A DNA stretch of 64,000 nucleotides, from positions 1 through 64,000 of the forward strand of contig NZ_JAMTCS010000014.1 in the NCBI RefSeq assembly GCF_024171955.1, given 5' to 3'. This document shows, in pieces, positions 48,522 to 62,028 of the stretch. Positions within the stretch are counted from its first letter, which is position 1; each line of letters opens with the position of its first letter. The notes under the pieces are model-generated. The model was not told the DNA's origin and ran no database searches. It saw only the letters and a list, made by a program, of their open reading frames with translations. This DNA comes from Promicromonospora thailandica. Its GTDB lineage: Bacteria; Actinomycetota; Actinomycetes; Actinomycetales; Cellulomonadaceae. A program made the translations under genes and the position numbers.

Positions 48522-49426
48522 CCACGACGACCGAGCAGCACGGCGCGCCCCGCACGGCGTCCGCCACGGCGACGCTGATCGACCGCCTGCGCGAGCAGGA
48601 GAACCGGCCCGCCCTGGTGGGCTACCTGCCGGTGGGCTACCCGACGGTGGACCGGTCGGTCGAGGCGCTCAAGACCCTCGTGGACCACGGCGTCGACATC
48701 ATCGAGCTGGGCATCCCGTACACCGACCCCGTGCTGGACGGGCCGGTGATCCAGGCAGCGGCCCAGGGCGCGCTCGACGCCGGCGCCCGGGTGCACGACG
48801 TCTTCCGCGTGGTGCGCGAGCTGACCGACCACGCCCCGCACGTCCCCGTGCTCGTGATGACGTACTGGAACCCGGTGCTCAAGTACGGCCCGGACGCCTT
48901 CGCCCGCGACCTGGCGGCCGCGGGCGGCGCCGGGCTCATCACGCCGGACCTCATCCCGGACGAGGGCGCCGACTGGCTGGCCGCCGCCGAGGCGCACGGC
49001 CTGGACCGCGTGTTCCTCGTGGCGCCCAGCTCCACGCCGGAGCGCCTGCGGCTCACGGTCCGCGCGTCGCGCGGGTTCGTCTACGCGGCGTCGCTCATGG
49101 GCGTGACCGGGGAGCGCGGCCAGGTGGGCTCGCGCGCCGAGCAGCTCGTGACCGACACGCGCGCCGCCGGCGCGGACCGCGTGTGCGTGGGCCTGGGCGT
49201 CTCCAGCGGCGCGCAGGCCGCCGAGGTGGGCCGCTTCGCCGACGGCGTCATCGTCGGCTCGGCGCTGGTGCGCCCGCTCCTGTCCGACGAGCCGCTGACC
49301 GACGAGCAGTGGGCCGCGCGTCTCACGGATCTGACCGAGGTGACGGAGGACCTCGCCGCCGGGGTACGGTCGGCTCGCGCCACCGCACCCGCGGGCGCGA
49401 CCGTCGTCCCCGGAGAGGCACCGTGA
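48518..49426 (+). CDS. trpA: Tryptophan synthase alpha subunit
   Basis: Cleaves indole-3-glycerol phosphate and hands indole to TrpB. The 302-residue length is usual. Catalytic Glu and Asp are in [19 protein letters not shown], and phosphate-binding strands are [11 protein letters not shown] and [14 protein letters not shown]. An N-terminal extension of about 20 residues ([18 protein letters not shown]) and an Ala-rich C-terminal tail are variable. Its TGA overlaps the lgt GTG by four bases. Confidence 0.97.
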   Translation: MTTTTEQHGAPRTASATATLIDRLREQENRPALVGYLPVGYPTVDRSVEALKTLVDHGVDIIELGIPYTDPVLDGPVIQAAAQGALDAGARVHDVFRVVRELTDHAPHVPVLVMTYWNPVLKYGPDAFARDLAAAGGAGLITPDLIPDEGADWLAAAEAHGLDRVFLVAPSSTPERLRLTVRASRGFVYAASLMGVTGERGQVGSRAEQLVTDTRAAGADRVCVGLGVSSGAQAAEVGRFADGVIVGSALVRPLLSDEPLTDEQWAARLTDLTEVTEDLAAGVRSARATAPAGATVVPGEAP

Positions 49427-50484
49427 CGTTCCTGAACGCGCTGCAGGCCGCGCCGTCCGGCGTCGTGCCCGTCGCGCAGTCAGGCGTGCTCACGGGCATA
49501 CCCAGCCCGGCGCAGCACACCTGGTACCTCGGGATCTTCCCGCTGCGGGCCTACGCGCTCGCGATCCTCGCGGGGATCGTGGTGGGCCTCTGGCTCACCG
49601 CGCGGCGCTGGAAGGCACGCGGCGGCAACCCCGAGGACGTGCTCGAGATCGCGTTCTGGGCGGTGCCGTTCGGCATCGTCGGCGGGCGGCTGTACCACGT
49701 GCTGTCCTCGCCGGACCGGTACTTCGGGGAGAACTTCTCGGGCGGGGGCGACCCGGTCCGGGCGCTCTACGTCTGGGAGGGCGGCCTCGGCATCTGGGGC
49801 GCCGTCGCGCTCGGCGCCGTCGGGGCGTGGCTGGGCTGTCGCAGGCAGGGCGTCCGGCTCTCGTCGTTCGCCGACGCCGCGGCACCGGGACTGCTCCTGG
49901 CGCAGGCCGTCGGCCGGCTCGGCAACTGGTTCAACCAGGAGCTCTACGGACGGCCCACCGAGCTGCCCTGGGGCCTGCACATCGACGCCGGCTACCTGGT
50001 GACCAACCCCGCCACGGGCGTGCCGTACCCGGAGGGCACGCTCTTCCACCCCACGTTCCTGTACGAGCTGGTGTGGAATCTCGTGATGGTCGCGGCCCTG
50101 CTTTTTCTCGACCGTCGGTTCAGGTTGGGTCATGGGCGGGTATTCTGGGCGTACGTCCTGCTCTACACTCTCGGACGGGTCTGGATCGAGATGCTCCGCA
50201 TCGACGATGCGGAGGTGGTGGCGGGGCTCCGCCTCAACGTCTGGACCTCGATCCTCCTGGGCCTCGCGGCCCTGGTGGTCTCGGTCGTGCTGGCCCGGCG
50301 GTTCCCCACCAGGGAGACGTCGGTACGGCTGCGACCAGGGGACGGGGAACCACCGGCCGGCTCGCCGGCCGAACCGGCTCCCGACCCAGGAGCAGAAGGG
50401 ACCGGTGCGGCCGAGGCCGAGCCGGAGGAGAGCAGGACAGCAGCAGTGGAGGAGTCCGACGCGGACGCCTCCGCGCGCACCTGA
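49423..50484 (+). CDS. lgt: Phosphatidylglycerol--prolipoprotein diacylglyceryl transferase
   Basis: Membrane enzyme of 353 residues that attaches diacylglycerol to lipobox cysteines, the first step of lipoprotein maturation. About seven membrane segments. The Lgt signature GRLGNWFNQELYGRPTELPWGLHID is complete, and PLRAYALAILAGIVVGLWLTARRW and PTFLYELVWNLVMV are typical. The C-terminal 60 residues are a soluble Pro/Glu/Ala tail common in actinobacteria. It sits after trpA as in mycobacteria, and the FKBP lipoprotein in this window would be one of its substrates. Confidence 0.96.
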   Translation: MTFLNALQAAPSGVVPVAQSGVLTGIPSPAQHTWYLGIFPLRAYALAILAGIVVGLWLTARRWKARGGNPEDVLEIAFWAVPFGIVGGRLYHVLSSPDRYFGENFSGGGDPVRALYVWEGGLGIWGAVALGAVGAWLGCRRQGVRLSSFADAAAPGLLLAQAVGRLGNWFNQELYGRPTELPWGLHIDAGYLVTNPATGVPYPEGTLFHPTFLYELVWNLVMVAALLFLDRRFRLGHGRVFWAYVLLYTLGRVWIEMLRIDDAEVVAGLRLNVWTSILLGLAALVVSVVLARRFPTRETSVRLRPGDGEPPAGSPAEPAPDPGAEGTGAAEAEPEESRTAAVEESDADASART

Positions 50485-50598
50485 GGGGCGCGGCCGCCGG
50501 GACCACCGGACGACGAGCCCCCTGACCGACCGGGCCGCCGTCGTCCCGGACCACCGCAAGGACTGCGCCCGGCCACGGCCGGGTGCCTGTGAGGACCC

Positions 50599-55174
<4,576 letters not shown>

Positions 55175-55182
<8 letters not shown>

Positions 55183-56653
55183 CCCCAGAGGATTCCTCAA
55201 GGTGCGGGAGCGCGAGCTCCCGCCCAACCGGCCCGTCGAGGTGCGCCTGCGGGACTGGAAGGACACGCACGCCCACCGGGCCGAGGGCCAACCGTTCCTG
55301 AAGGAGCAGGCCGGCCGCTGCATGGACTGCGGCGTGCCGTTCTGCCACCAGGGCTGCCCGCTGGGCAACCTCATCCCGGACTGGAACGACCTGGTGTGGC
55401 GCGGGCAGTGGGCGGACGCGATCGACCGCCTGCACGCGACCAACAACTTCCCGGAGTTCACGGGCCGCGTGTGCCCGGCACCCTGCGAGTCGTCCTGCGT
55501 GCTGAGCATCAACCAGCCCGCCGTGACGATCAAGAACGTCGAGGTCTCGATTATCGACGAGGCGTTCGCCCGGGGTCTGGTCACGCCGCACGTGCCGGAG
55601 CGCCTCACCGGCTCGACGGTCGCCGTCGTCGGCTCCGGCCCCGCCGGCCTGGCCGCGGCGCAGCAGCTCACGCGCGCCGGCCACACCGTCGTCGTCTACG
55701 AGCGGGACCCCGCCATCGGCGGGCTCCTGCGCTACGGCATCCCCGACTTCAAGCTGGAGAAGTCGCACATCGACCGCCGCCTCGCGCAGATGGAGGCCGA
55801 GGGCACGCGCTTCCGCCCGGGCGTCACCATCGGCGAGGACATCAGCTGGGACGCGCTGCGCCGCCGGTTCGACGCCGTCGTGGTCGCCACGGGCGCCACG
55901 GTGCCCCGCGAGCTGCCGCTGCCGGGCCGCGACCTGGCCGGCATCCACTTCGCCATGGACTACCTCACGCCCGCCAACCACGCGGTCGCCGCCGGGACGC
56001 CCGACGAGCTGCCCGAGGGCGCGCCGTCGGCGGCCGGCAAGCACGTCGTCATCATCGGTGGCGGCGACACGGGCTCCGACTGCCTCGGCACCGCGCTGCG
56101 CCAGGGCGCCGCGAGCGTGACCACCCTGGCGATCGGCAAGAAGCCGCCGCTGGAGCGCCCCGCGCACCAGCCGTGGCCGACCGACCCCATCCTGTTCGAG
56201 GTCTCGACCTCGCACGAGGAGGGCGGCGAGCGCACCTACCTCGCCTCGACGGTCGAGTTCCTGCCGGACGCCGACGGCAACGTCCGCGCCCTCAAGGTCG
56301 CCGAGACCCAGTACCTGCCCGACGGCCGCCGTGTGCCGGCGCCCGGCACGGAGCACGAGATCCCCGCCGACCTGGTGCTGGTGGCCATGGGCTTCACCGG
56401 CCCGGAGACCGCCGTGCTCGAGGAGCAGACCGGCGCCGAGATCACGGATCGCGGCCTCGTGGCGCGCGGCGACGACTACGCCGCTAGCCTGCCGGGTGTG
56501 TTCGTGGCCGGCGACGCGGGCCGGGGACAGTCCCTCATCGTGTGGGCGATCGCGGAGGGCCGCGCCGCGGCCGCAGCCGTCGACACCTACCTGCAGGGCA
56601 GCACCGAGCTGCCCGCCCCGGTGCGTCCGCGCACGCTCGCTCTGCGGTCGTGA
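55175..56653 (+). CDS. gltD: Glutamate synthase small subunit
   Basis: NADPH-oxidising beta subunit of 492 residues that feeds electrons to GltB. The N-terminal cysteine-rich domain binds two 4Fe-4S clusters ([25 protein letters not shown] and CPAPCESSC). The FAD fold is [22 protein letters not shown], and the NADPH fold is [15 protein letters not shown]. The end ([24 protein letters not shown]) is the conserved flavin contact. The GTG at 55175 lies inside gltB, so the two subunits are translated together. Confidence 0.98.
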
Positions 56654-56712
56654 CCCGAGAACCGTTCCGGGAGTTGTACACCCCCACAGGGCGCCGCGGC
56701 GCCCACCACGCC

Positions 56713-56718
56713 TAGGCT
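56713..56718 (+). promoter_or_regulatory. -10 box of pyk
   Basis: TAGGCT lies 6 bases before the ATG at 56725. Just upstream, GGGCGCCGCGGCGCCC (56689-56704) is a perfect palindrome that may end the gltBD transcript or bind a regulator. Confidence 0.45.
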
Positions 56719-56724
56719 GGAGAC

Positions 56725-58161
56725 ATGCGCAGAGCCAAGATCGTGTGCACCATCGGACCCGCCACGGAGAGCCCGGAGAAACTCCGGGAGCTCGTCGACG
56801 CCGGCATGAACGTGGCGCGGATCAACCGCAGCCACGGCGAGCAGGAGGCGCACGCGGCGGTCTACCGACACGTGCGAGAGGCCGCGAAGGCGGCCGGCAA
56901 GTCGGTCGCCGTCCTCGTCGACCTGCAGGGACCCAAGATCCGGCTCGGCCGGTTCGAGGGCGATGAGAAGCACTTCCTGAACAAGGGCGACACGTTCACC
57001 ATCACGACCGAGGACGTCCTCGGCACGCGGGAGCTCGTCTCGACCACCCACAAGGGCCTGGCCCAGGACGCCCAGGTGGGCGACCCGCTGCTGATCGACG
57101 ACGGCAAGGTGCGCGTGCGCGTCACCGCCGTCGACGGTCCGCGCGTCGTCACCGAGGTCGAGGTCCCCGGGCCCGTCTCGAACAACAAGGGCATCAACCT
57201 GCCCGGCGTCGCCGTGTCGGTGCCCGCCCTGTCCGACAAGGACGAGGACGACCTGCGCTGGGCGCTCAAGCTCGGCGCCGACTTCATCGCGCTGTCCTTC
57301 GTGCGGTCCGCCAAGGACTACGAGGACGTGCGCCGGGTGATGGAGGAGGAGGGCCGCACGGTCCCCGTCATCGCCAAGATCGAGAAGCCGCAGGCCGTGG
57401 AGAACCTCGCCGAGGTCATCGCGGCGTTCGACGGCGTCATGGTGGCGCGCGGCGACCTCGCGGTCGAGATGCCGCTGGAGCAGGTGCCGCTCGTGCAGAA
57501 GCGCATCGTCGAGATGGCGCGGCGCAACGCCAAGCCCGTCATCGTCGCCACGCAGGTGCTCGAGTCGATGACGACGTCGCCCACGCCGACCCGCGCCGAG
57601 GCCTCGGACTGCGCCAACGCGGTGCTCGACGGCGCCGACGCGGTCATGCTGTCGGGCGAGACCTCGGTGGGCGACTACCCGATCATCACGGTGCAGACCA
57701 TGGCCCGGATCATCGAGGCCACCGAGGAGGCGGGCCGGGAGCGCATCGCGCCCCTGGGCTCCACGCCGCACACGCGCGGTGGTGCGATCACGCGGGCCGC
57801 CGCCGAGATCGGCGAGACGCTCGGGGTCAAGTACCTCGTGACGTTCACGCAGTCCGGCGACTCCGCGCGCCGGATGTCCCGCCTGCGGTCCTCGATCCCG
57901 CTGCTGGCCTTCACGCCGGAGCAGGACGTCGCCAACACGCTCGCCCTGACCTGGGGCACGAGCGAGTACCTGGTGCCGAAGGTCGACACGGTCGACGCGA
58001 TGGTGGCCCAGGTGGACCTCACGCTCCAGGACCAGGGCCTCGCCGCCAAGGGCGACACGGTCGTCGTGGTCTCGGGCGCCCCGGTGGGCGTGCCCGGCAC
58101 GACCAACTCGATCCTGGTGCACCGCATCGGCTCCCACGCCGAGGGTCGCACGCTGGTCTGA
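56725..58161 (+). CDS. pyk: Pyruvate kinase
   Basis: Last glycolytic enzyme, transferring phosphate from PEP to ADP. At 478 residues it shows MRRAKIVCTIGPATESPEKL at the start, the substrate strand ARINRSHGEQ, the B-domain insert (about 70-165), the catalytic Lys in VPVIAKIEKPQAVENL and metal ligands in VMVARGDLAVEMPLEQVP, then the C-terminal allosteric domain. It is followed by a long palindromic terminator. Leaderless start: the -10 box is 6 bases upstream and there is no ribosome site. Confidence 0.97.
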   Translation: MRRAKIVCTIGPATESPEKLRELVDAGMNVARINRSHGEQEAHAAVYRHVREAAKAAGKSVAVLVDLQGPKIRLGRFEGDEKHFLNKGDTFTITTEDVLGTRELVSTTHKGLAQDAQVGDPLLIDDGKVRVRVTAVDGPRVVTEVEVPGPVSNNKGINLPGVAVSVPALSDKDEDDLRWALKLGADFIALSFVRSAKDYEDVRRVMEEEGRTVPVIAKIEKPQAVENLAEVIAAFDGVMVARGDLAVEMPLEQVPLVQKRIVEMARRNAKPVIVATQVLESMTTSPTPTRAEASDCANAVLDGADAVMLSGETSVGDYPIITVQTMARIIEATEEAGRERIAPLGSTPHTRGGAITRAAAEIGETLGVKYLVTFTQSGDSARRMSRLRSSIPLLAFTPEQDVANTLALTWGTSEYLVPKVDTVDAMVAQVDLTLQDQGLAAKGDTVVVVSGAPVGVPGTTNSILVHRIGSHAEGRTLV

Positions 58162-58172
58162 GCCCCGCGCTG

Positions 58173-58248
58173 CCCGACGCCCCCGCACGTGTCAGAACCC
58201 CAGGTCACCCCGGTGACCTGAGCGTCTGACAGGTGCGGGGGCGTCGGG
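58173..58248. terminator. Long palindrome after pyk, TGTCAGACGCTC family
   Basis: Arms 58173-58209 and 58212-58248 form a 37-base stem with a few central mismatches and a 2-base loop. The right arm read on the minus strand contains TGTCAGACGCTCAGGTCACC, differing at one base from the core of the hairpin at 16610-16659. Unlike that one it lies between two genes on the same strand. Confidence 0.85.
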
Positions 58249-58257
58249 CTTTGTCGG

Positions 58258-58263
58258 TATTGT
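58258..58263 (+). promoter_or_regulatory. -10 box of the TrkA-N/RyR gene
   Basis: TATTGT lies 7 bases before the GTG at 58271, right after the palindromic terminator. Confidence 0.45.
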
Positions 58264-58270
58264 TCCCGGC

Positions 58271-59920
58271 GTGAAGCGCACCTTTCCGTGGACCCGGGTC
58301 GGGTTCGCCGCCCTCGTGCTGGTCTCGCTCGGGCTGGGGTGGTGGGGCCTCGCGCTCGACACCGCCCACCTGCCCCACCGCACCTGGTACGACGTGGTCT
58401 ACCAGGACCTGCAGCTCTTCGTCATGGGCGCCGACCCCGCCAGCGGGGGCGGCGAGCTCTCCTGGCAGCTCCAGGCGGCCCGGTTCCTGGCTCCCGGCAC
58501 CGCGGTCTACGCGGTGTTCGAGGCGGCGCGCGTCCTGTTCACGGGGGAGCTGCGCCGCATGCGGGACAGGCGCGCCCGGGGGCACGCCGTCGTCGTCGGG
58601 CGGACGGACGCCGCCGACACGGTGACGGCCGCGCTGGAGGCCGCGGGCCACCGCGTGCTGCGGGCCGCCGACGTCTCCGGCCTGTACGACGCCGGGCTGC
58701 CCGGCGCGACGGTCCTGTACGCGTGCGGCGACGACAGCGTCGACGCGACCGCCAACGTGCTCGCCGTCGCCGAGGCCGAGGAGGCCGTCCGCAAGGCCGG
58801 CAGCGGCCCGGCCCGCCTCTACGCGCACGTCAGCGACCCCGACCTCGGCGTCGCGCTCCAGGCGCGGCACCTGAGCTGCGCCGAGCCCGGCGTCGACTTC
58901 TTCACCCTCGACGTGATCGCCGCGCAGGCGCTCGCGGTGCGCGAGGTGACGCGCCTGCTGGACTCCTCGCCGGCGCCGCTGACCCGGGTTGCCGTGGTCG
59001 GCTCGGGGGAGTTCGCCAAGGCCCTGGTCGTGGGTCTGGCGCGCGAGTGGGAGCTGGCCACGGGCGGCCTGCGCCTGGCGGTCGACCTCGTGGCCGACGA
59101 CGCCGAGGCCGTGGCCCGGACCCTGCGCGCCCGCTGGTCGCCCGTCGCGGAGAAGATCGAGCTGCGGGCCGTGGGCGCGCTGCGCGAGGTGGGGCGGCCG
59201 GACATCGTCTACGTGTGCGACGCCGACGAGGGGACCTCGCTGCGGGTGGCGCTCACCGCGACCAGCCTGTGGCACGGCGGCCCCGGCTCCCTCGTGCTGC
59301 TGCTGGACGGCCTGGCCGGGCTGACGCGCGCCTTCGGGAGCGAGGCGTCGCGCATGCTCGACGACCTGGACGGCCGCCTGCGCACCGTGACCATGCGCGA
59401 CCTGCTCGCCGACGTCGAGCGTGAGGAGGCCCGCGCGCACGCCGACATGTACGAGCGGATCGCACGCTCCGTGCACCACGTCTACCTGCGCAACCAGCGC
59501 GAGCGGGGCGTGGGCTGGCGCGAGGTGCCCGCCATGGTGCGCTGGGAGGAGCTCCCGGAGGACCTGCGCGCGTCCAACCGGGGCTGGGTGGTCGGCCTGC
59601 CGGCCCGCCTGGCCCGGATGGGCGCGACCATCGCGCCGCGGGAGGGGGCCTCCGAGGTCGTGTTCGAGGGGGAGGAGCTGGACCGGCTGGCCGAGGCCGA
59701 GCACGAGCTGTGGGAGCAGGTGCGCGTGGCGCAGGGCTGGCGGGCCGGCCCGGTGCGGGACGACGTCGCGAAGGTGCACCCCATGATCGGGGTGCCGTGG
59801 TCCGAGCTGCCGCCGGAGAACCAGGACAAGGACCGCGACGTGGTGCGCCTGCTGCCGGAGATCCTCGCGGAGTTCGGGCTCGAGGTGGTGCGGTACGAGG
59901 AGGTGCGCGCGGGCGGGTGA
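58271..59920 (+). CDS. Membrane TrkA-N/RyR-domain protein
   Basis: Protein of 549 residues, function unknown. Two membrane segments (about 11-31 and 74-95) flank a short outer loop (HLPHRTWYDVVYQDLQLFVMGAD), like a reduced channel pore without a TVGYG filter. Two Rossmann units follow: HAVVVGRTDAADTVTAALEAAGH (about 105) and VAVVGSGEFAKALVVGLAREW (about 240), the TrkA-N/RCK type that binds NAD or nucleotides. The last 80 residues (from about 469: ELDRLAEAEHELWEQVRVAQGWRAG, VHPMIGVPWSELPPENQDKDRDVVRLLPEIL) match the RyR repeat of ryanodine receptors, found in bacteria fused to nucleotide-linked modules. It may be a nucleotide-gated membrane effector or ion regulator; this is inference. Confidence 0.85.
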   Translation: MKRTFPWTRVGFAALVLVSLGLGWWGLALDTAHLPHRTWYDVVYQDLQLFVMGADPASGGGELSWQLQAARFLAPGTAVYAVFEAARVLFTGELRRMRDRRARGHAVVVGRTDAADTVTAALEAAGHRVLRAADVSGLYDAGLPGATVLYACGDDSVDATANVLAVAEAEEAVRKAGSGPARLYAHVSDPDLGVALQARHLSCAEPGVDFFTLDVIAAQALAVREVTRLLDSSPAPLTRVAVVGSGEFAKALVVGLAREWELATGGLRLAVDLVADDAEAVARTLRARWSPVAEKIELRAVGALREVGRPDIVYVCDADEGTSLRVALTATSLWHGGPGSLVLLLDGLAGLTRAFGSEASRMLDDLDGRLRTVTMRDLLADVEREEARAHADMYERIARSVHHVYLRNQRERGVGWREVPAMVRWEELPEDLRASNRGWVVGLPARLARMGATIAPREGASEVVFEGEELDRLAEAEHELWEQVRVAQGWRAGPVRDDVAKVHPMIGVPWSELPPENQDKDRDVVRLLPEILAEFGLEVVRYEEVRAGG

Positions 59921-59945
59921 TCTCTGCGCGGTGCTCTCGTGGAGG

Positions 59946-60029
59946 TGCCGGGTGTGGGACTCGAACCCACACGCCCTCGCGGGCAGCGCTTTTTGAGAGC
60001 GCCGCGTCTGCCTGTTCCGCCAACCCGGC
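59946..60029 (-). tRNA. tRNA-Leu (anticodon CAA)
   Basis: A class II tRNA of 84 bases on the minus strand. The acceptor stem GCCGGGT pairs with ACCCGGC, the discriminator is A, and the anticodon loop CTCAAAA on a GCGCT/AGCGC stem gives anticodon CAA for UUG codons. A long variable arm (TGCCCGCGAGGGC) and the T-arm GTGGGTTCGAGTCCCAC complete it. The 3' CCA is not encoded. UUG is rare in this GC-rich genome. Confidence 0.95.
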
Positions 60030-60108
60030 CTTGCGGGTCGTACGACGTGACCCGGCGAACATCGAACCACACCCCTGCCCCGGGCCCCAAGCCCGGGTCC
60101 GCGCGACG

Positions 60109-60114
60109 TAGGAT
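60109..60114 (+). promoter_or_regulatory. -10 box of the ANTAR regulator gene
   Basis: TAGGAT lies 7 bases before the GTG at 60122. An in-frame ATG at 60113 overlaps the box and so is unlikely to be the start. Confidence 0.45.
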
Positions 60115-60121
60115 GTACCCC

Positions 60122-60775
60122 GTGACCGACGAGAACACCGAGAAGCTTCCGCTGGACCTGCCCCCGATGATCGACGCCGAGCCGGAGGCCGCTCCCGCCA
60201 CCCCCTCGCGCCGCGCCGTGGTGGCCGAGGACGAGGCGCTCATCCGCATGGACGTGGTGGAGACCCTGCGCGAGGCCGGGTTCGACGTGGTGGGTGAGGC
60301 CGGCGACGGCGAGACCGCCGTGAACCTCGCCATCGAGCTCAAGCCCGACGTCGTGGTGATGGACGTCAAGATGCCCGAGCTGGACGGCATCTCCGCCGCC
60401 GAGCGCATCGGCAAGGCCCACGCCGCCCCCGTCGTGCTGCTCACGGCGTTCTCGCAGACCGAGCTCGTGGAGCGTGCCCGCGACGCCGGCGCCATGGCCT
60501 ACGTGGTCAAGCCGTTCACCCCGGCCGACCTGCTGCCCGCCGTCGAGATCGCGATCTCGCGCTACTCGCAGATCGGTGCCCTGGAGGCCGAGGTCGCGGA
60601 CCTCACCGAGCGCTTCGAGACCCGCAAGCGCGTGGACCGCGCCAAGGGGCTGCTCATGACGAAGATGGGCCTGTCGGAGCCGGAGTCGTTCCGCTGGATC
60701 CAGAAGACGTCGATGGACCGGCGCCTGACGATGCGCGAGGTCGCGGACGCCGTCATCGAGCAGGTCGGCGCCTGA
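60122..60775 (+). CDS. pdtaR: ANTAR-domain response regulator (PdtaR type)
   Basis: Two-component regulator of 217 residues that acts on RNA. The receiver domain (31-145) has acidic residues in VVAEDEALIRMD, phospho-acceptor Asp81 in VVVMDVKMPELDG, Thr in LLTAFSQ and Lys in YVVKPFTP. The ANTAR domain (about 150-210: FETRKRVDRAKGLLMTKMGLSEPESFRWIQKTSMDRRLTMREVADAVI) binds dual-hexaloop RNAs to relieve termination. Rv1626 in mycobacteria is the counterpart and sits close to polA as here. Its kinase PdtaS is encoded elsewhere. A Pro/Glu leader of 30 residues precedes the receiver. Confidence 0.93.
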   Translation: MTDENTEKLPLDLPPMIDAEPEAAPATPSRRAVVAEDEALIRMDVVETLREAGFDVVGEAGDGETAVNLAIELKPDVVVMDVKMPELDGISAAERIGKAHAAPVVLLTAFSQTELVERARDAGAMAYVVKPFTPADLLPAVEIAISRYSQIGALEAEVADLTERFETRKRVDRAKGLLMTKMGLSEPESFRWIQKTSMDRRLTMREVADAVIEQVGA

Positions 60776-60899
60776 GGCACACCTCTGGAGCGGGTGAAAT
60801 TCGGGACGACGTGTTTTCTGCCGCCGGGGCGCGGGACTAGTGTCTGCGCGGAGCCGGCGCTGAGGTCCGGACCCCAGGAACCCCGGGAGGAGTAGAGAC

Positions 60900-61550
60900 G
60901 TGCTCGAGATCCGTACAGCGCGCGAGGACGACCTGCGCGCGGTCGCCGCACTGGCCGCCGAGGCCCGGGACGACTCGCCCGAGGGCGCGCAGCTCGGGGC
61001 CCAGGACACCGACCGGCTGCTCGAGCACCTCAGCGTGCTGCTCGCCGCGGGCGGGCACGTGCTGGTCGCCGACCTCGACGGCCGGGTGGCCGGCGTGGTC
61101 CTGGGCCGGGTCGTCGGCGCGTACCTGTTCGCTCGGCGCCCCAGCCTGTACCTCGACATGCTGTTCGTCGCGCCGCGGGCGCGCCGGCACGGCGTGGGGC
61201 ACGCCCTGCTGCGCGCCGCCGCCGACCTGGCCGCCGAGCACGACTGCGACGACATCTACTCCGCCCCGGTACCCGGCAACCGCGGTGTGCAGCGCTTCCT
61301 GGCCCGCCTGGGCTTCGCCCCCGCCGCGGGCCACCGGTTCGCGTCCGTCGCCGCCCTGCAGCGGCGCCTCGCGTCCGACGCCGCGGCGCGCGACGCCGTC
61401 CGCCCCGGCCGGCGGACCGCCCGCGGCGGCATCGAGGACCTCATCGCCCGGCGCCGGCGCGTCCGGTCCGTGACCGAGTCCGGGCCCATCGACATGCGCC
61501 AGGTGGGCGGCGGCGCCCCCGCGGGCCGCCGCCCCGCCCGGGCGGGCTGA
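60900..61550 (+). CDS. GNAT N-acetyltransferase
   Basis: Acetyl-CoA-dependent transferase of 216 residues. The GNAT fold starts LEIRTAREDDLRAVAALAAEARDD. The acetyl-CoA loop is [22 protein letters not shown] (motif A, R-x-x-G-x-G), and motif B has GNRGVQRFLARLGFAPAAGHRF. A C-terminal 60-residue Arg-rich extension (DAVRPGRRTARGGIEDLIARRRRVRSVTES) is unusual for GNATs and could bind nucleic acid or ribosomes. GGAGGAG lies 8 bases before the GTG. The substrate is unknown. Confidence 0.88.
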   Translation: MLEIRTAREDDLRAVAALAAEARDDSPEGAQLGAQDTDRLLEHLSVLLAAGGHVLVADLDGRVAGVVLGRVVGAYLFARRPSLYLDMLFVAPRARRHGVGHALLRAAADLAAEHDCDDIYSAPVPGNRGVQRFLARLGFAPAAGHRFASVAALQRRLASDAAARDAVRPGRRTARGGIEDLIARRRRVRSVTESGPIDMRQVGGGAPAGRRPARAG

Positions 61551-61562
61551 GGCTCCCGGTTC

Positions 61563-62009
61563 TCAGCCGAGGATCATGCACGTCAGGCGCGACGTGCAGA
61601 CCCGCTTGCCGGCGTCGTCGGTGATCACGATCTCGTACGACGCCGTCGTGCGGCCCAGGTGCAGCGCCGTCGCCGTCCCCGTCACGTAGCCCTCGCGCGC
61701 GCCCCGGTGGTGCGTGGCGCTCACCTCGATGCCGACGGCGTTCCGGCCCGGCCCCGCGTGCGCCTGCGCCGCCAGCGACCCCAGCGTCTCCGCGAGCACC
61801 ACCGAGGCGCCGCCGTGCAGCAGCCCGGCCGGCTGCGTGTTGCCCTGCACCGGGATGCGGCCCACTGCCCGGTCGGGTGCGAGCTCCAGCAGCTCCATCT
61901 CCATGCGCTCGAAGAGGGTGCCCTGCGTGCCCGCGGCGGTGTACATCCCCTTCCAGTCGAGGTCGGTGCCGGGCCCGGAGGACGTCGCGGAAGCGCTCGT
62001 GTCAGTCAT
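61563..62009 (-). CDS. PaaI-type hotdog thioesterase
   Basis: Acyl-CoA thioesterase of 148 residues with the hotdog fold. The catalytic region GNTQPAGLLHGGASVVLAETLGSLAAQ holds the conserved Asn, HGG and Glu of the PaaI/YdiI group (aryl-CoA or DHNA-CoA type substrates), and VSATHHRGAREGYVTGTATALHLGRTTASYEI supplies the remaining strands. It diverges from polA with start codons only 20 bases apart, so the two promoters overlap. It is often found beside polA in actinobacteria. Confidence 0.9.
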   Translation of the reverse strand: MTDTSASATSSGPGTDLDWKGMYTAAGTQGTLFERMEMELLELAPDRAVGRIPVQGNTQPAGLLHGGASVVLAETLGSLAAQAHAGPGRNAVGIEVSATHHRGAREGYVTGTATALHLGRTTASYEIVITDDAGKRVCTSRLTCMILG

Positions 62010-62015
62010 GCGGGC

Positions 62016-62021
62016 TATGTT
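62016..62021 (+). promoter_or_regulatory. -10 box of polA
   Basis: TATGTT lies 7 bases before the GTG at 62029 and sits inside the 20-base gap to the divergent thioesterase gene. Confidence 0.45.
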
Positions 62022-62028
62022 GTCAGGC

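Noticed and set aside
58271-59920. A potassium channel of the TrkA/Kch type
   Set aside because: The loop between the two membrane segments has no TVGYG-like selectivity filter, so calling it a K+ channel is not supported.
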